Assembly: GCA_000711775.1 (NCBI GenBank)
Contig: ARYC01000340.1
Location: 62,001 to 126,000, forward strand
Direction of reading: 5' to 3'
DNA from: Oxytricha trifallax
Taxonomy: Eukaryota; Ciliophora; Spirotrichea; Sporadotrichida; Oxytrichidae
Length of the DNA: 64,000 nucleotides
A program made the translations under genes and the position numbers. Shown here one piece after another: positions 48,640 to 60,810 of this stretch. The first letter of the stretch is position 1. Each line of letters begins with the position of its first letter. The notes under the pieces are model-generated. The model searched no databases and was not told the DNA's origin. It saw only the letters and a program-made list of their open reading frames with translations.

Positions 48640-50220
48640 TCTTCTGGTCAAGATACTCAGAATTGTTCCAAATCAGTAATTTTAATGCTCTTGTTTTTGT
48701 ATTTTTTATTATTCTTTAATATTAATTTCAGGGATGGTCAATGAAAACAATGATATCCAGTCCAGAGTTAGAAGTGTAAACTTATTATAATCACAATTAA
48801 TCCACATAATCAACGAAAATATCAGTCTAAGTTAAAATAATAACTCTTAGAAGTGGATCATTTAAAGTATAATTTTTTATGGATTAAGTTGATTTTTAAA
48901 ATATAATTTGAATATTAATAACTTTTTTTAATCTTTTCTTCTTTTTATTATTTAAAATTAGTAGAAATTTATTGTCAATCTACATCTTAATTAACAACTA
49001 ATTATTAATGTTCAGGCATTGAGCAACAATATTAATCAATGCTTAATATAATATGCATATAATATATTATAATTCTAATTGCTATTAATGGAGTCATAGG
49101 CGGTTAATCTTCCTCTCAGACTTAATATTACAAAGCAGGTTTCGAATTCAACTTTTCTGAATATGTTGCATGACAATTGCTTGAATATGTAGTGGAAATT
49201 AACAGTAAATTCATTCACACTAAACACCCAGTGACCATTAACATAGCAAAGCATTCATAGATCTACTCTGACTCCTGTAGACCCAATCACAAAGACAGCG
49301 TCTCTGGTAATATTTACAATGCTTGTACATCTTTGAGATGTTAAATGGATCATGACTGTAATTCTCGATCGATCTCTGATGGCTTGCGAATTAAAATGAT
49401 AATACTTGTTGCAATCTCTTAAGACTAATTGTTGCTTGGTAAAACTAAATTCTTCAAAGTGTAGAAAGGATATCATGTCATGTGCTTGCTGTTGCTTAAG
49501 CATAACTCAGCTTAAAAATATTAGCCTTTGCAACCACTCTAATGGGATCGAACAAATCATTGAGAAGCTTAAAGCTGTAAAAACTTATGTATATGATATT
49601 GATAGTGAGACCAGAAAATCTTGAATCAATAATAAATCAACTCAGGAATCCATAAAAGGTCTCTAAGAAAGATGGTTTTAACCACCAAGTTAAGTCTGAT
49701 AGAGCTAAAAGGAAATAAAAATGGCGCTTTCTCAATGAACGTTGAAGAATTCTTGCTAAGATTAGAAAGAAATCAGCAACCTACTCTAAGGATATGAGAT
49801 TAAAGTTGGGAATTTCGTAAAATGGCTTATCATGATATCAGGAAATGTGCTAAATTGCTTGTGCAAAAGTTATAGAGTGGCTGAGGAAATCTTGTTGTCA
49901 CATTTTCTCTGCTTATGGGACAGATGTCAAAGTAGGACATTACACCTACCTTCATTTTTTAATGGAGAATTAAGTGGTTTCTAAGGGAGGTCTCGGATGC
50001 TCGAATGCCCCGTTACTTCTTTTTTTGCAATACTTAAATCCAGAAAATATTGAGATGAAAAAAAACAAGTGATTTTATAAAAAAAGTCAGGGAGTACGAA
50101 GAATATTACAAGAGCAACAGCAAACTGTAAGCTCCAGAAAGGGCAAGATAGAGCAGTTATAGTCTCATCTAAGCTATAAAGTACCCAAGATTCAGAGTTT
50201 TCTAGAATTAATGCTAACTG
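48640..50220 (+). pseudogene. Unrecognised gene, plus strand, broken frames
   Basis: Segments include MVNENNDIQSRVRSVNLLQS after an intron-like ...TTAATTTCAG (48700-48735), then YKAGFEFNFSEYVA, a TGA, and QLLEYVVEINSKFIHTKHPV (49130-49240). CRPNHKDSVSGNIYNACTSL follows with DHDCNSRSISDGLRIKM, a Cys/His-containing stretch. From 49660 another frame reads SDRAKRKQKWRFLNE, a TGA, RILAKIRKKSATYSKDMRLK, and KVIEWLRKSCCHIFSAYGTD with VGHYTYLHFLMENQVVSKGG (49880-49990). The 49100-50200 part has clearly higher GC than its flanks. No family is recognised. The TGAs may mark decay. Confidence 0.4.
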
Positions 50221-50336
50221 CTTATTCTAATGTTATTTACTTTCTTTGAAGTTATTTGTGAGAGCATAAAATATTATTCAAAATATTTCATTTTAAGAAA
50301 TATCGCAAATCTATGCTTTAGGATAGTTGCGAAGGG

Positions 50337-51730
50337 CAGTCAATCTATTTCTGAGTGCTGCAAGGGCAGATTAAATAAAGTTAAAAGGTAATTTTTGAAG
50401 GCAATATCGACGATTGTGCGGTAGTGCCCTGAGAGCTGGTGGATAGAGAAGGACTTATTAGAAATGCCTTTTATTGTGTATATTCTATAACTCAATATAC
50501 TGTACATGTGAGCGAAATATTTATTTAAAATACTTGTGTTATGAATACCGCTGATATTTCTAAAAAATAATAAATATGTTTTATTTGTATGTATTTTAAA
50601 TACCAATTCGTCTATTTTTCACTTTCTTTTATACAATTTACTTAACTGGTTAATTTTGTTGAGAAATATATTTGGTTAAAAACTGCTTTCTTTTCATCAA
50701 TTTCTGCTTTGTATAACCACTATAAGGGACACACTATTACTATATTTATATTAATAATATACCATTAAAATAATCATTATATAGTAAGTTATGAATGAAA
50801 ATAAAAGCTTAATTCCAATAAATTGATTAGAAAATTTATGAAGTAATTGAAGTTTGATGTAAAAACTTATGGATGGTGTAATCTTCTTTTTTATATTGTC
50901 TTGACCCTTAAATACAGGGTTAATATATAAGGTAGATATGTCATTGAGCTGAATGTGAAAAACTTATCTTTCATCATATCCATTGATATTTTGTGTTCCT
51001 AACCATTAATTTTGTCTATATTGGACAAAATTTCTCATCTAATAAATGTTATCTATGGTGATTGTTTTGAGAATTATTAGAATAAGTGAAATTTAAGTTA
51101 AAATAAGATTGATCTTCTTCATTCATTCATACTAAACATATTTAATGCAATTACTATACATTAAGAATCGTATACATTCTCGTTGTTGATGTTAAAACAA
51201 CAAGCATTCTGTGGATTTCATCCAATTTAGATTTTTAAATTTGTTTGCAAGCTTAAAAATCTCAATAAATGAATAACATAAAAATTTATCTTGAATCTAA
51301 TCATTTACTCCTGATAATTTAATATTGCTTATTTATTTTTAATTTTATAGAGATGAAATAAATGAAAATTTCAAAGATATTTTACAGTTGTAAGAATCAA
51401 AAAAATTAAAAATATATTTCAAATTAATTCTAAAATTTAATTATTCTTATGACAAGGCTGCTTTTTAAAAGAAGGGTTTACTATGATGAAATAGCAACCT
51501 TAATTCTAAGTGGCATATTATTAATATACTATTAATCTAAATGATAATCAAAGACAATGAATATTACATTGTCTTTCTCTAGTTCTCTTATCAGTGCTGC
51601 GTTCCCACTATCTTTATTCGATAATATGGTCATGTGTTATTACTAACAGCAATCTTTGTCAAACACCTACCATAGATATCCACTACTGTCAGCATTATTA
51701 TCGATGAAATTATAGCTAACATCCTGTTAT
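50337..51730 (-). CDS. Unrecognised gene, minus strand, discontinuous
   Basis: Good coding-like stretches occur in order. DVSYNFIDNNADSSGYLW and LIRELEKDNVIFIVFDYHLD come first (51725-51540, open on to about 51310). DQSYFNLNFTYSNNSQNNHH is next (51110), then YDERQVFHIQLNDISTLYIN with KGQDNIKKKITPSISFYIKL (50990-50850). Last comes VFKIHTNKTYLLFFRNISGI and LSGHYRTIVDIAFKNYLLTL to TGA at 50339. The final 88 codons lack stops in any code. Frame changes between stretches need introns or eliminated DNA. No domain is recognised. Confidence 0.4.
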
Positions 51731-51989
51731 TAAGGAAACTCACTACTATGCTATTAAAAAGAAAGATTATATTTAAATTATATTAACACTCAGAAAAAAC
51801 TTTCAAGTTATGATATTTTATAGTTAAAAACGGCAAGATACCAATAAAAAATATGATAATGATTGATAACATAAGAAGATCGGATCAAAATTATTCAAAC
51901 TTAAAAGATAGATTACAAACTTTTGAGTGAAACTCTAGAATATCATGAATCTTTTATGCAATTATGAAAATATAGAAGCTCGATTAATC

Positions 51990-53225
51990 TTTTTAATCAT
52001 TTTTTATTCTTTTTGTTCATTATAGTTAATTTAGGGATTGAAAACTCAATAATCTTAATTTAAAAATACTCAGAGCAAATCTCTTAATTTCAACAAGCTT
52101 TATGAAAAACTCCAAAGCATCTAGAAGTATTATTTCAATCTCCAAAGGTTTAAGCTTTGAAGGTTTCCATTCTCATTTTGAATATAAATAACTTACTGCT
52201 TTGAAGTATTTTAGCATGTAAGTTTGTGTGAGGATTATCACAGTTTATATTTTAGCATTAATTAGATTCTAAATTATTGCAGCAATACATTTAAATTAAG
52301 AAAAATAAGTTATAATTAAATAATAGTTAATAGATAAATAAAATAGTAGTAGTTAACATTATCCATACCTTGATCGATATAGAATTCAAAATGAACTGGG
52401 TTTTATTTTTTGCTTTAGTCCTCAATAGTATACTTATTTCTTGATAAATCGATGTTAATTTTGGCTGATTTGTTTAGTTGATTTTGATGCCAAAATTTAA
52501 ATCGATTTATCTAACTCAAGTAATTCGATTGAGTGGCACCGCCAATAGTAAAATCCAGTTAATTTTGAATTTCCAAAGGAACAAGAAATATTGTCTTAGT
52601 TTTTTCATTAAAATTTATTGTTAGTTATTACAATATAAATAATTTTTATTCAAATTAATTTTCCAAACTCAAATGTATTCCTTCAATTACTATTTTATAA
52701 TTGTTCTAAATGACTCCATATATTGCTTTAAACAACTTAATATATTTGAAATCATAATTAATTACAGTCTTTAATTCTATTTAGAATGAATCAAATTATG
52801 TTTTTAAAAAATATGAAAGAAAAACCAAAATTATGTTAGCATTAAGGAATTGGGTTGATAATAAACTAATTTATTATTTAATAGAGGAAGAGAGCAACGA
52901 TCTATTGTTTCTATTTATTTGTTGCTGAATTCCTAAAAACCAAGATTGCCTTTCTAAACAAAAGATTCGTTAAATTGTAGGCAAATGTACATCAACAAGT
53001 CGCCTATTAACACAGATGATATCACAGTGAGATAGTTGAGGCAGAGTTTCAAACATTCTTTTCAAATATAAAACTTGTTTTCATTTTGGTATCCAAGATG
53101 ATTGAGACTCTTTTTCATTCTCCTCTCCTTTATTAAATAGTATTAGCTCTCTTAAACCACATGTAAGGATTCCAAATATGCTACAACCACTAAATTACCA
53201 GCAACTGAGAAATATTATGAAAGAC
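51990..53225 (-). CDS. Unrecognised gene split by TIR element d
   Basis: The minus strand reads LRELILFNKGEENEKESQSS, a TGA, LKRMFETLPQLSHCDIICVN, RQSWFLGIQQQINRNNRS and FKAIYGVIQNNYKIVI, where TIR element d begins (52686). Beyond the element (from 52276) it resumes as NLINAKIQTVIILTQTYMLK. Exact removal keeps the frame. An intron-like GTAAGT...TTCAAAG (42 nt, about 52197-52156) then joins FKA in phase to LKPLEIEIILLDALEFFIKL, ending near 52020. Identity unknown; the coherent reading across element and intron raises confidence somewhat. Confidence 0.4.
52277..52686. repeat. TIR element, family copy d (diverged)
   Basis: Ends read TTGCAGCAATACATTTAAAT and, inverted, TTGAAGGAATACATTTGAGT. Internal arms are weakly complementary, and some stretches of copies b and c are still visible (CACCGCCAATAGTAAAATCC). 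It lies within a coding-like reading on the minus strand. Confidence 0.7.
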
Positions 53226-53239
53226 AAAATAGATAATAT

Positions 53240-55055
53240 CTATTTATTGATGGAAAACCTAGTTTAATATTAAAAGATTATCAATAAATTATGGAAAATA
53301 AGCTCAATTCATTATTTACTAAATGAAGAAAATAATAATTTAATTACTTCTTTCGTTTATTTTAAAGTCTTTAGTGGTAGTTATTGTGTTATAGTCAATA
53401 AGAAGAATAATCCTAATAAATTATCATAGTTAAACTAAAATTAATACATAATAGTTATATGAATTTTAATTTTTATTAATTTAAAGCTTAATCAATTAAA
53501 TATAAATATAAGAATATATTAGTTTTGTTTATATATCTGTGCATATAAATGTTTTTTACAATAAAATAATTATTACTTTATAGCTTGGGTGCATATAAAA
53601 GTATAATATGTTTAAAATTAATAATTTTTTTCTTGCATTTCTATAAATTAAAATTGAGAAAATAAACAAAAGTGAAGGTAAATTTAAAAAATCGTAAAGA
53701 GTTCATAATTTTATCAGTTGAGCATTATGGAACAAGTTGCTAAGCTTAACAAATAATTCGCTTGAATGAATAAATAAGAGTTGAGAAATAGCATTATATT
53801 AGTTATTAATATAGTTATTAATATGGAGTATCTTCTTAAAAATATATTAATGTAATTATTCAATTAAAATCTACTTTATTTAACTTCTTTTAGATTTATG
53901 AAGAACAATGAGGTAAATCTATTTACTAATTTACAATAAGTTTTTTTGAAATAAAGATTATTAAAGATTATAATCAAAATCACAATAGAAGAGCATTTTC
54001 AAATAAAATATAATTTAAAATTTAAGTTTGATAATATAATAAATAAATTAGATAATTTAAAAATTTCTCAATCAATAATGGAAGTATGAATACTTTTTAT
54101 TTTCAATTTAATATAAATTTCATTTTTTTTTCAATTTATTTTGAATGTTATTTATGGAAAAATTAAACTTTTCAAGAATTTAACTCTAAATAAATAATTC
54201 TAAACAATTTAATGCATCCCATGTCTTTCTATAGATTGAATTTTCATGTGTTATTTTTACTTTTTTATTATTAAATACTTTGAAAAGTTATTTCTTAAAA
54301 CATTTGCATATTTTATAGAGTTTTAATGAAAATAGTACTAACTTAGAAAAATTTATTTAATTATTATACTATAATAAAAACAAATTCAACTAAAGATTTA
54401 GAATTTTGAATACAATTTATTAAAACTATGAATAAAAATACTAAGATTAAATATTTGAGAAAGCAAGAAAACATTATGGTTTCATTAAAACACAGATTAG
54501 GAAATGGGTTTTATTAATAATATGATATTTTAGATAATGATTACAATACGAGCCACATGTAAAATTCTTTTGATTAGTTAAAAAGTAGTCATGAATTTTT
54601 TCGTGGAATCTATTTATTATTAAAATAATAATTATAATCAAAATAAATTCAAATAGCAGCTTCTAAGCCCTAGAATTAGTGGCTGATTACTGACATTTTC
54701 TGCTTTTAATCAAATATTACAAGATGAATAAATTATACTTTTGTATTCATTTAATTAGTTATTATTTAAGTCTTAAATGAATTGAGTGTTGAAAAGAACA
54801 TCAATCATGTTAGACATGATTAAGTAAGCAGCAAGAAGCAAAATTTAATGAATAAGTTGTTTGAAGAGTTCATCGAAAATTAACTTTAAATTAATTTAAA
54901 AATGTTTTTAATATTATTTTAATCCTGCAATTGATATAAGGAGTGTTTTACTTGTTTAATATAAAAGCTCGGATAGATACGTTTCATCATCATAATTTCT
55001 TAAATTAAATTAAAGAATATGGAGATATAGGATAGTATTCAGTTTAATAATCAGA
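53240..55055. other. AT-rich DNA, nothing recognised
   Basis: No coding, repeat or transposon end is supported. Confidence 0.3.
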
Positions 55056-55059
55056 AGAT

Positions 55060-55260
55060 TAAAATCTATACCGTTTTCGACAAGTCATTTTTCATCCCAA
55101 TCATAGACCTTTTATTTGAGTGATCATCCGTGTTATGACCTTCGAAATAGTCATCTTCATCATTATAGCTTTTATTATAATATTCATCATAATATTAATC
55201 TAAATCATTGTTTTATTATTAAATATCCTATTCATTCTTTATTATAATAAAGATATCACT
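55060..55260 (-). CDS. Asp/Asn/Tyr-rich gene segment
   Basis: The minus frame reads NNDLDQYYDEYYNKSYNDED then DYFEGHNTDDHSNKRSMIGM and ends at TGA near 55062. A GTAAGTG site lies just upstream at about 55262. The acidic low-complexity composition does not identify a family. Confidence 0.3.
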
Positions 55261-55478
55261 TACATTGGGTATATTGTCAATTAAGGAATGACTGATGATG
55301 AAAATTTTATCAGCTAGAGAATTACTTTTAGAATAAAGGTCAACATAGAATTTCAAGAATCTGAGAGAGTATTTTTAAATTAAGTAGGAGGTTTGCTTAA
55401 AGGTTCGTACCATTATATACCATTGTAGTGGTAGTGGTTTTGAAGAAATAGTAAAATATTTTAAAAGTATTGGAGTGA

Positions 55479-55857
55479 TTAAGAACCAGACTAGTAGAAA
55501 GAATTAGCACTTATATTTGTTGTTTTCTGGAATGGAAATGTTTTTCAGATCCTATTAATTTATATTCTATAGAAAAGTCCATCGGAATTGAAGTTACAGC
55601 AAGGTAAGTCTGAGGCTTGAATACTACAGCTTTCTCAATTTATTTTTATTCTTTTAGGAATTGAGGATTATGTATCAGGTTAGTAATAACAAGGTTTTAA
55701 TTAGAGCTTTAAAATTGAAAATTTTAGTAGCTTACTTGTAGATTATTTGGAGAAGAATTAATTGGAGATTAGAATTGATGTTTCTTTTTTTCTGAAGTAA
55801 AAGCTGTATCGAAGGAATGATAAGTCGATATTGATCCACACTAATACTCAAACATGA
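55479..55857 (+). CDS. Unrecognised gene segment with a canonical intron
   Basis: The open frame from 55479 (RTRLVERISTYICCFLEWKC, SDPINLYSIEKSIGIEVTAR) meets a consensus donor AG/GTAAGT at 55604. A pyrimidine-rich acceptor (TTCTTTTAG) ends the 54-nt intron at 55657. Joined in phase, the frame continues as IEDYVSGQQQQGFNQSFKIE, SSLLVDYLEKNQLEIRIDVS and KLYRRNDKSILIHTNTQ to TGA 55855. The in-phase splice and the change in composition support a real gene, probably its 3' part. Function unknown. Confidence 0.45.
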
Positions 55858-56727
55858 TTTATTTTATAAACAGCATATTTTGAAAGAGTCTCCCTATAAA
55901 TAATATAAAATACTGATTAGACATTGAGTTAGGTAAGATCTACAGGAGAAATAGTGTGCATGATACTTCGAATCATCAAATTTATTCAGATCTTTCACTT
56001 TTAATTAAAAAAATAATATTTTAATCTCTCAATTATTCTTTGTTGTTTAGAAGATTAAAATTAAATTCATTTTCCCAAAAATCTTATTTAATATAATATA
56101 ACATAAAACATATGAAAATTGATAATTCAATGATATAAATTTAGTTAAAGAATTATTACATTTGACAGATTTACTTAGAATATTGTTGATTTTATAAATT
56201 TATTAAATAGGTAATCTTAACAATATTATTGAGAATATATACTGATAAATAAAAATATATTTTTAAATATCTTATTGATAATTAATGAAAAATAATCCTT
56301 AAATGAGAAGTTTAATTTTTTTATAAGCTTTATTAATAAATTAACTTTCAGATATATTGCTTTAAAGACTACTGTTTCTTGTTATTCCGAAATATTATTA
56401 AGAAGCAGTCATGATGACATATTGTTAAGGAAACCGTTGTTTTAGAATGAATTCTATACATATTAAGAACTAAAATGTCATTAATAGCTGAAAATGTCAA
56501 TAATTATTAATAAAGTAGAATAGAGTTGAAGCAATCATAATTTTCAAATATTTCTAAAATATAGTCGTACTTAAATATGTCTGTGTTCTCTCTGAAAACG
56601 TAGAATTTGTAAAATTTTTAATTTTACTATCATTATCAATGAAATACTTTAAACAATTAAATATTCCTAGTGGAACATGGGATTAATATTGTAGGAATAC
56701 AATTATATTTGGAAAATTAATTAAAAA

Positions 56728-56741
56728 TAAATAAATATTAA
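56728..56741. repeat. 14-bp target-site duplication, left of LINE
   Basis: TAAATAAATATTAA, identical to 62581-62594. It falls inside the TIR element, dating the LINE insertion after it. Confidence 0.85.
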
Positions 56742-56777
56742 ATTAATTAATAAAATTAAGAAATTGGCAAATTAAAG
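56741..56777 (+). repeat. 37-bp leader repeat, copy 1
   Basis: It ends GAAATTGGCAAATTAAAG, 9 bp before the ATG of the pol ORF, and is identical to 60762-60798. It may act as a promoter or translation leader, or mark a junction between two tandem elements. Confidence 0.8.
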
Positions 56778-56786
56778 GCGGCAAAG

Positions 56787-59700
56787 ATGGAGCCAGATAA
56801 GTAGCCAACCAATGGGAGAAGAAGACTACCAGTATACGCAAACGAGCGAGGGAAAGAGGAGAAGAAAAATTCTCAACAAACATTGGAAAATTTTTTTGAA
56901 TATTCAAACTCGAACTCATAAAATTCAACATTTCAAAACCAGAATGTTTAGTTAAATCACAACAGTTTTAAAAACGTAAACAAATTTTCGGTCAAGATTG
57001 ACAATAGCCGACAGCTCGAATTTTACTAACCTGTAAGAGAAGCTGAAGGATGGGTGAGAAGAAATGAAAGATTCGCTGAAAAACAAAGATCAAAAAGGAG
57101 AGAGCAGGTCATCAGTGATAAAAGATAATTAAATACGAGGACGATTGAATTCAAGATTTGCCTGTAGAACGTCAGAGGACTAAACTCCAAACTGAAGTAG
57201 GACTAGATAATGAAAGAAATCGAGGGCAAAAGACCAGATTACATTGGATTAGTGGAAACTAGACTCTAAAGGCTTATAGGAATTAACAACAAGAACATTG
57301 CCTAGACTCAGCTGGCAAGGAATGGAGGAGTGCTAGTACTAAACAGCGGAAGATATGAAATGAAGACAGTGAAAACGCTAAGGTAATTCGTGACTTGGAC
57401 GATTTTGAACGTGGAAGGATTCCCTCTTCACGTAATTACAACATATATACCCCCCTATATAAACGAGGAAGTCAAAGAACTTTAGAATAGACTAATATTC
57501 ATGATAAGATCCCTCAAATAAAAATGCTAGAAATAGAGGATAATAGTGATGGGAGATTTTAATTTCCATATTAAAGAATTAGGGAAGAGACTAAATAAGG
57601 AAGGTCTGAAAGAATCTATTCCCGAAGGAGTGGTAACTCACTCAAGAGGGAATCAGCTAGACTAAATCTTCACGAACGTGGAAACAATTAGGTGGGAGAC
57701 CAGCTAATTATAACAAACTGATCATAAGCTGATAGAGGTGAAACTTAAAATCAAATATTAAGATGATGATTTTAGGCTAACTGACAAAGAAAGGACGATT
57801 AGAATTACTGATATTAGAAAATAATGTTGGAAAACATTTATAGAAGAAGGGAGAGAACTAACCCTAAAAGACTTAGACGAGCCAATTCAAAAGTGCTTTA
57901 TGGAAAAAATCGAGAGACAGACTAAGGGGAAGAATTGGTACCAACGGCCACCTGAATGGGTGATAAGGAGCAATGGAAAGAACTCCAATGACAACTACAA
58001 TGACGTCAAAGCAAAGTGGAAGGAAGCGATAAACGATTTAGAGCAGTCAGTCAAAATAATGATAAAATCGTTAATATAATAATGCTTAAATATAAAGAAA
58101 TCTATAATATACTTAATTTAAACTTTTTTAAAAGTATTTATTAGGAATTAGCTAGATAAATAATAAAATTATATATTATTGTGAATTAAATTATTAATAC
58201 TAATTTATTTTTGCTACTTGAGCCCATTATATATATTTATATTTCAAATTTTTTTCTTTAAGTATGTTTATTAATTTCAAATAATAGAAATGAAGTTTAA
58301 TTTTAATCAATGTTAAGTTTCATTTATTCCGATATAAAATCATGAATAATTTTTAAATAATTTGCTAATAAAAGTATCAAATCTTTAAGATTATTAAATT
58401 TCAATATATAAAATAAATTATTTAATAAGCATTTAAAACAGTGAATAAATTACATTTCATTTGATTAGAAAAGTAATTTGATAAATTAAAAAATAATTTA
58501 GTATATTTAATATTAATTAGTATTATAAATAATAAATATAATAAAAATGGGCCGAAGTAGTAAAAATATAATATTTACTACTTGAGCCAATTATAAATAT
58601 AATTATATAAAAATCAAGTAATTTTATAAAAAATAATTATAATAATTTTAAGAAAATGATTTATTTATAATTAACTTGTATTTTAAGAATTTTTACATTT
58701 ACTATTTTTTTTCTATTTTGACTAAGTGCTTAGATAGGAACGATCTAAAAGGTTTTTTCTACATGGTTAAAAGGCTCACAAAAAGTTAAAAGTAATCTTA
58801 GCCAATAAAAGGGATTACAATTAAAGACGAGAGAGTAGAATAAGGCGAAGAGACACAAAAGGAAATTATAAGATACTACACCCAGTTATTCAAAGATAAC
58901 AGGGAACCTAAAAATATACCAAATACCCAAAAGATGTAATAATGAAAGAAGTATAGGAGGGTAACAGACTTTACAGCGAGGCAGAGGTATTGAAAAGCAT
59001 CAAGGAGTGTAACTTTAATAAAGCAATAGGTCCAGATGGATTTGATGGCAAAATGATGCTCAAGTCAGAGAAGATGTGCACGACAGTGAGTCATAAAATA
59101 GCAGAATGGCTAAACACTAAAAAGATACCTCACTACATTAAAAATGGCAGACTAATACTTTTAAGTAAAGATCAAAATAACTAATACCCGGAGGTAAACA
59201 ACACGAGACCAATAGTAATCAACTCACATTTGGGGAAAATAGTTGAGAAAGTTGTTATAAATAAAATAAACGACGAAAAGAGTGACATACTAAAAACTGG
59301 AAATTATCAGAACGGGTTTAAAGAAAACAAAAGTACACACATTAATCTGATAAGAATGCTAGATCATATAAAATAATCAAGGAGGAAGAGCAAACAAAGA
59401 GAGGCGTACCTCTTGATCGATCTTCAAAAAGCGTATGACTCAGTCTGGAAGGACAAGCTACATCAAATCCTAAGGGAGAGTGTGGTCAGCCAGAAAGACC
59501 AGGAGCTTATATAAATTATTGAAATGTTATACGAAGGAAACAAGATAACATTTGAAGGTCAGGAAATAATGACTCAACAAGGAGTTGCGCAAGGAAGTAG
59601 ATTATCACCTATGCTATTTAACATTTACTTACAGGACGCTCTGTACTCACAGCAAGAGCTGAAATCACTAATCAAGCAAGGAAAGTTAATAGCATTTGCA

Positions 59701-60689
59701 GATGATATATTAGTAAATGTCAAAGACCCGCAATAATTCAAAAGAGTCATTGACTCCTTTAAGGAAATTGAAAAATCTCATTACCTTAAACTCAACACAA
59801 AAAAGACAGTCTTCCTAAGTGACTCTAAAGCCTTTGAAAAAGAATTTTAAATAGAAGGCATTAAGAAAGTACAGGAGACTAAATACTTGGGATTGAACAT
59901 TTGCTTAAATTCTCAAACATTATTGAAAAATACTTGGAGTGAGATAAAGAAAAAGACAGAATTCTACTAGAGATTAACTTACTCAAGTAATAGAACGGTA
60001 AGTGACACAATAATGATGGCACAAATAAGATCCTTAATAATTTACAAGTATACACCTTTAGTGGCAACAGGATTCATGAAAGTCGAGGAAATTGAGAAGA
60101 TGGAACTGCAACTGAAGAGAATTGCATTTAAGACGCCAAGGGACATTTCAAATAAAATATTAAGAAATGTAACTTCACTAAAAGAGACTAACACTTGTGA
60201 AATAATAAGGGACCTAGTTCAGAAGAACTTAAAGAAAATAAATCTGAACATCGATTAGTTTCTAAAACCAAAAAGAACAAATGAGTACATTATAGAGAAA
60301 AAAGAAGAACTTTAAAAAAGAAGAAATATTTCTAACAAAAAACGTTATGGATACAATGATGCCAATAAGCCAGGGGAAAACAATTATCAACTACGGCATG
60401 AGCCATTACTGTAGCGTCCATAAGGTCCTTGTAGATTAAAACCATATGAAAATTTGCAATTTAATAAATTAAGCAGGGGACCCGACTAGATTCTCTAAAA
60501 CTTAGAGAGAACAGATTGTTTGACATAGAAAATCACAAATAGATAGAAATCATAACTAATATGATATGGTTAGACTAAAGGATAAGAAAACTAGAGTATC
60601 ATCAGTACTATCAACAAATTAAGAAACAATTCAGATTAACCTACGTCAAAAAAAGAGGGAATGATTTTGATGAGAATTTATTAGATTGA
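56787..60689 (+). pseudogene. LINE endonuclease/reverse transcriptase
   Basis: This is the polyprotein that nicks target DNA and reverse-transcribes the LINE RNA. The start ATG 56787 follows the leader repeat (MEPDKQPTNGRRRLPVYANE). An APE-type endonuclease spans about 57150-57760: ICLQNVRGLNSKL, YIGLVETRL, RIIVMGDFNFH (catalytic Asp/Asn) and HSRGNQLDQIFTN, with TDHKL near the end. After the IES-like block come the RT motifs: KAIGPDGFDG, NNTRPIVINSHLGKIVEK, AYLLIDLQKAYDSVWKDK (motif A), QQGVAQGSRLSPMLFNIYLQ (motif B) and LIAFADDILV (catalytic FADD, 59690-59720). The C terminus (LEYHQYYQQIKKQFRLTYV) ends at TGA 60687. Single-base shifts near 58940 and 60485 break the ORF, though all catalytic residues remain. 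Confidence 0.85.
58083..58732. other. IES-like AT-rich block with TGCTTA pointer repeats
   Basis: TGCTTA occurs at 58083-58088 and 58727-58732, exactly where the LINE reading frame stops and restarts. Deleting one copy and the 638 bp between them joins ...KSLIQQCL to DRNDLKGFFYMV in frame. Inside are inverted copies of a unit around CTACTTGAGCCCATT (58208-58228, 58545-58565) and a direct third copy at 58580. The block is far more AT-rich than the LINE. Confidence 0.75.
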
Positions 60690-60761
60690 AAATGACATTA
60701 GATTAAATATCCAATTCAGGAAAAACGAGGAGTATAAAAGTAGGAGAAATCAGAGAATTAT

Positions 60762-60798
60762 AATTAATTAATAAAATTAAGAAATTGGCAAATTAAAG
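60762..60798 (+). repeat. 37-bp leader repeat, copy 2
   Basis: Identical to 56741-56777; it ends 12 bp before the ATG of the Ulp1-like ORF. Confidence 0.8.
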
Positions 60799-60810
60799 TG
60801 GAAAGAGAAG

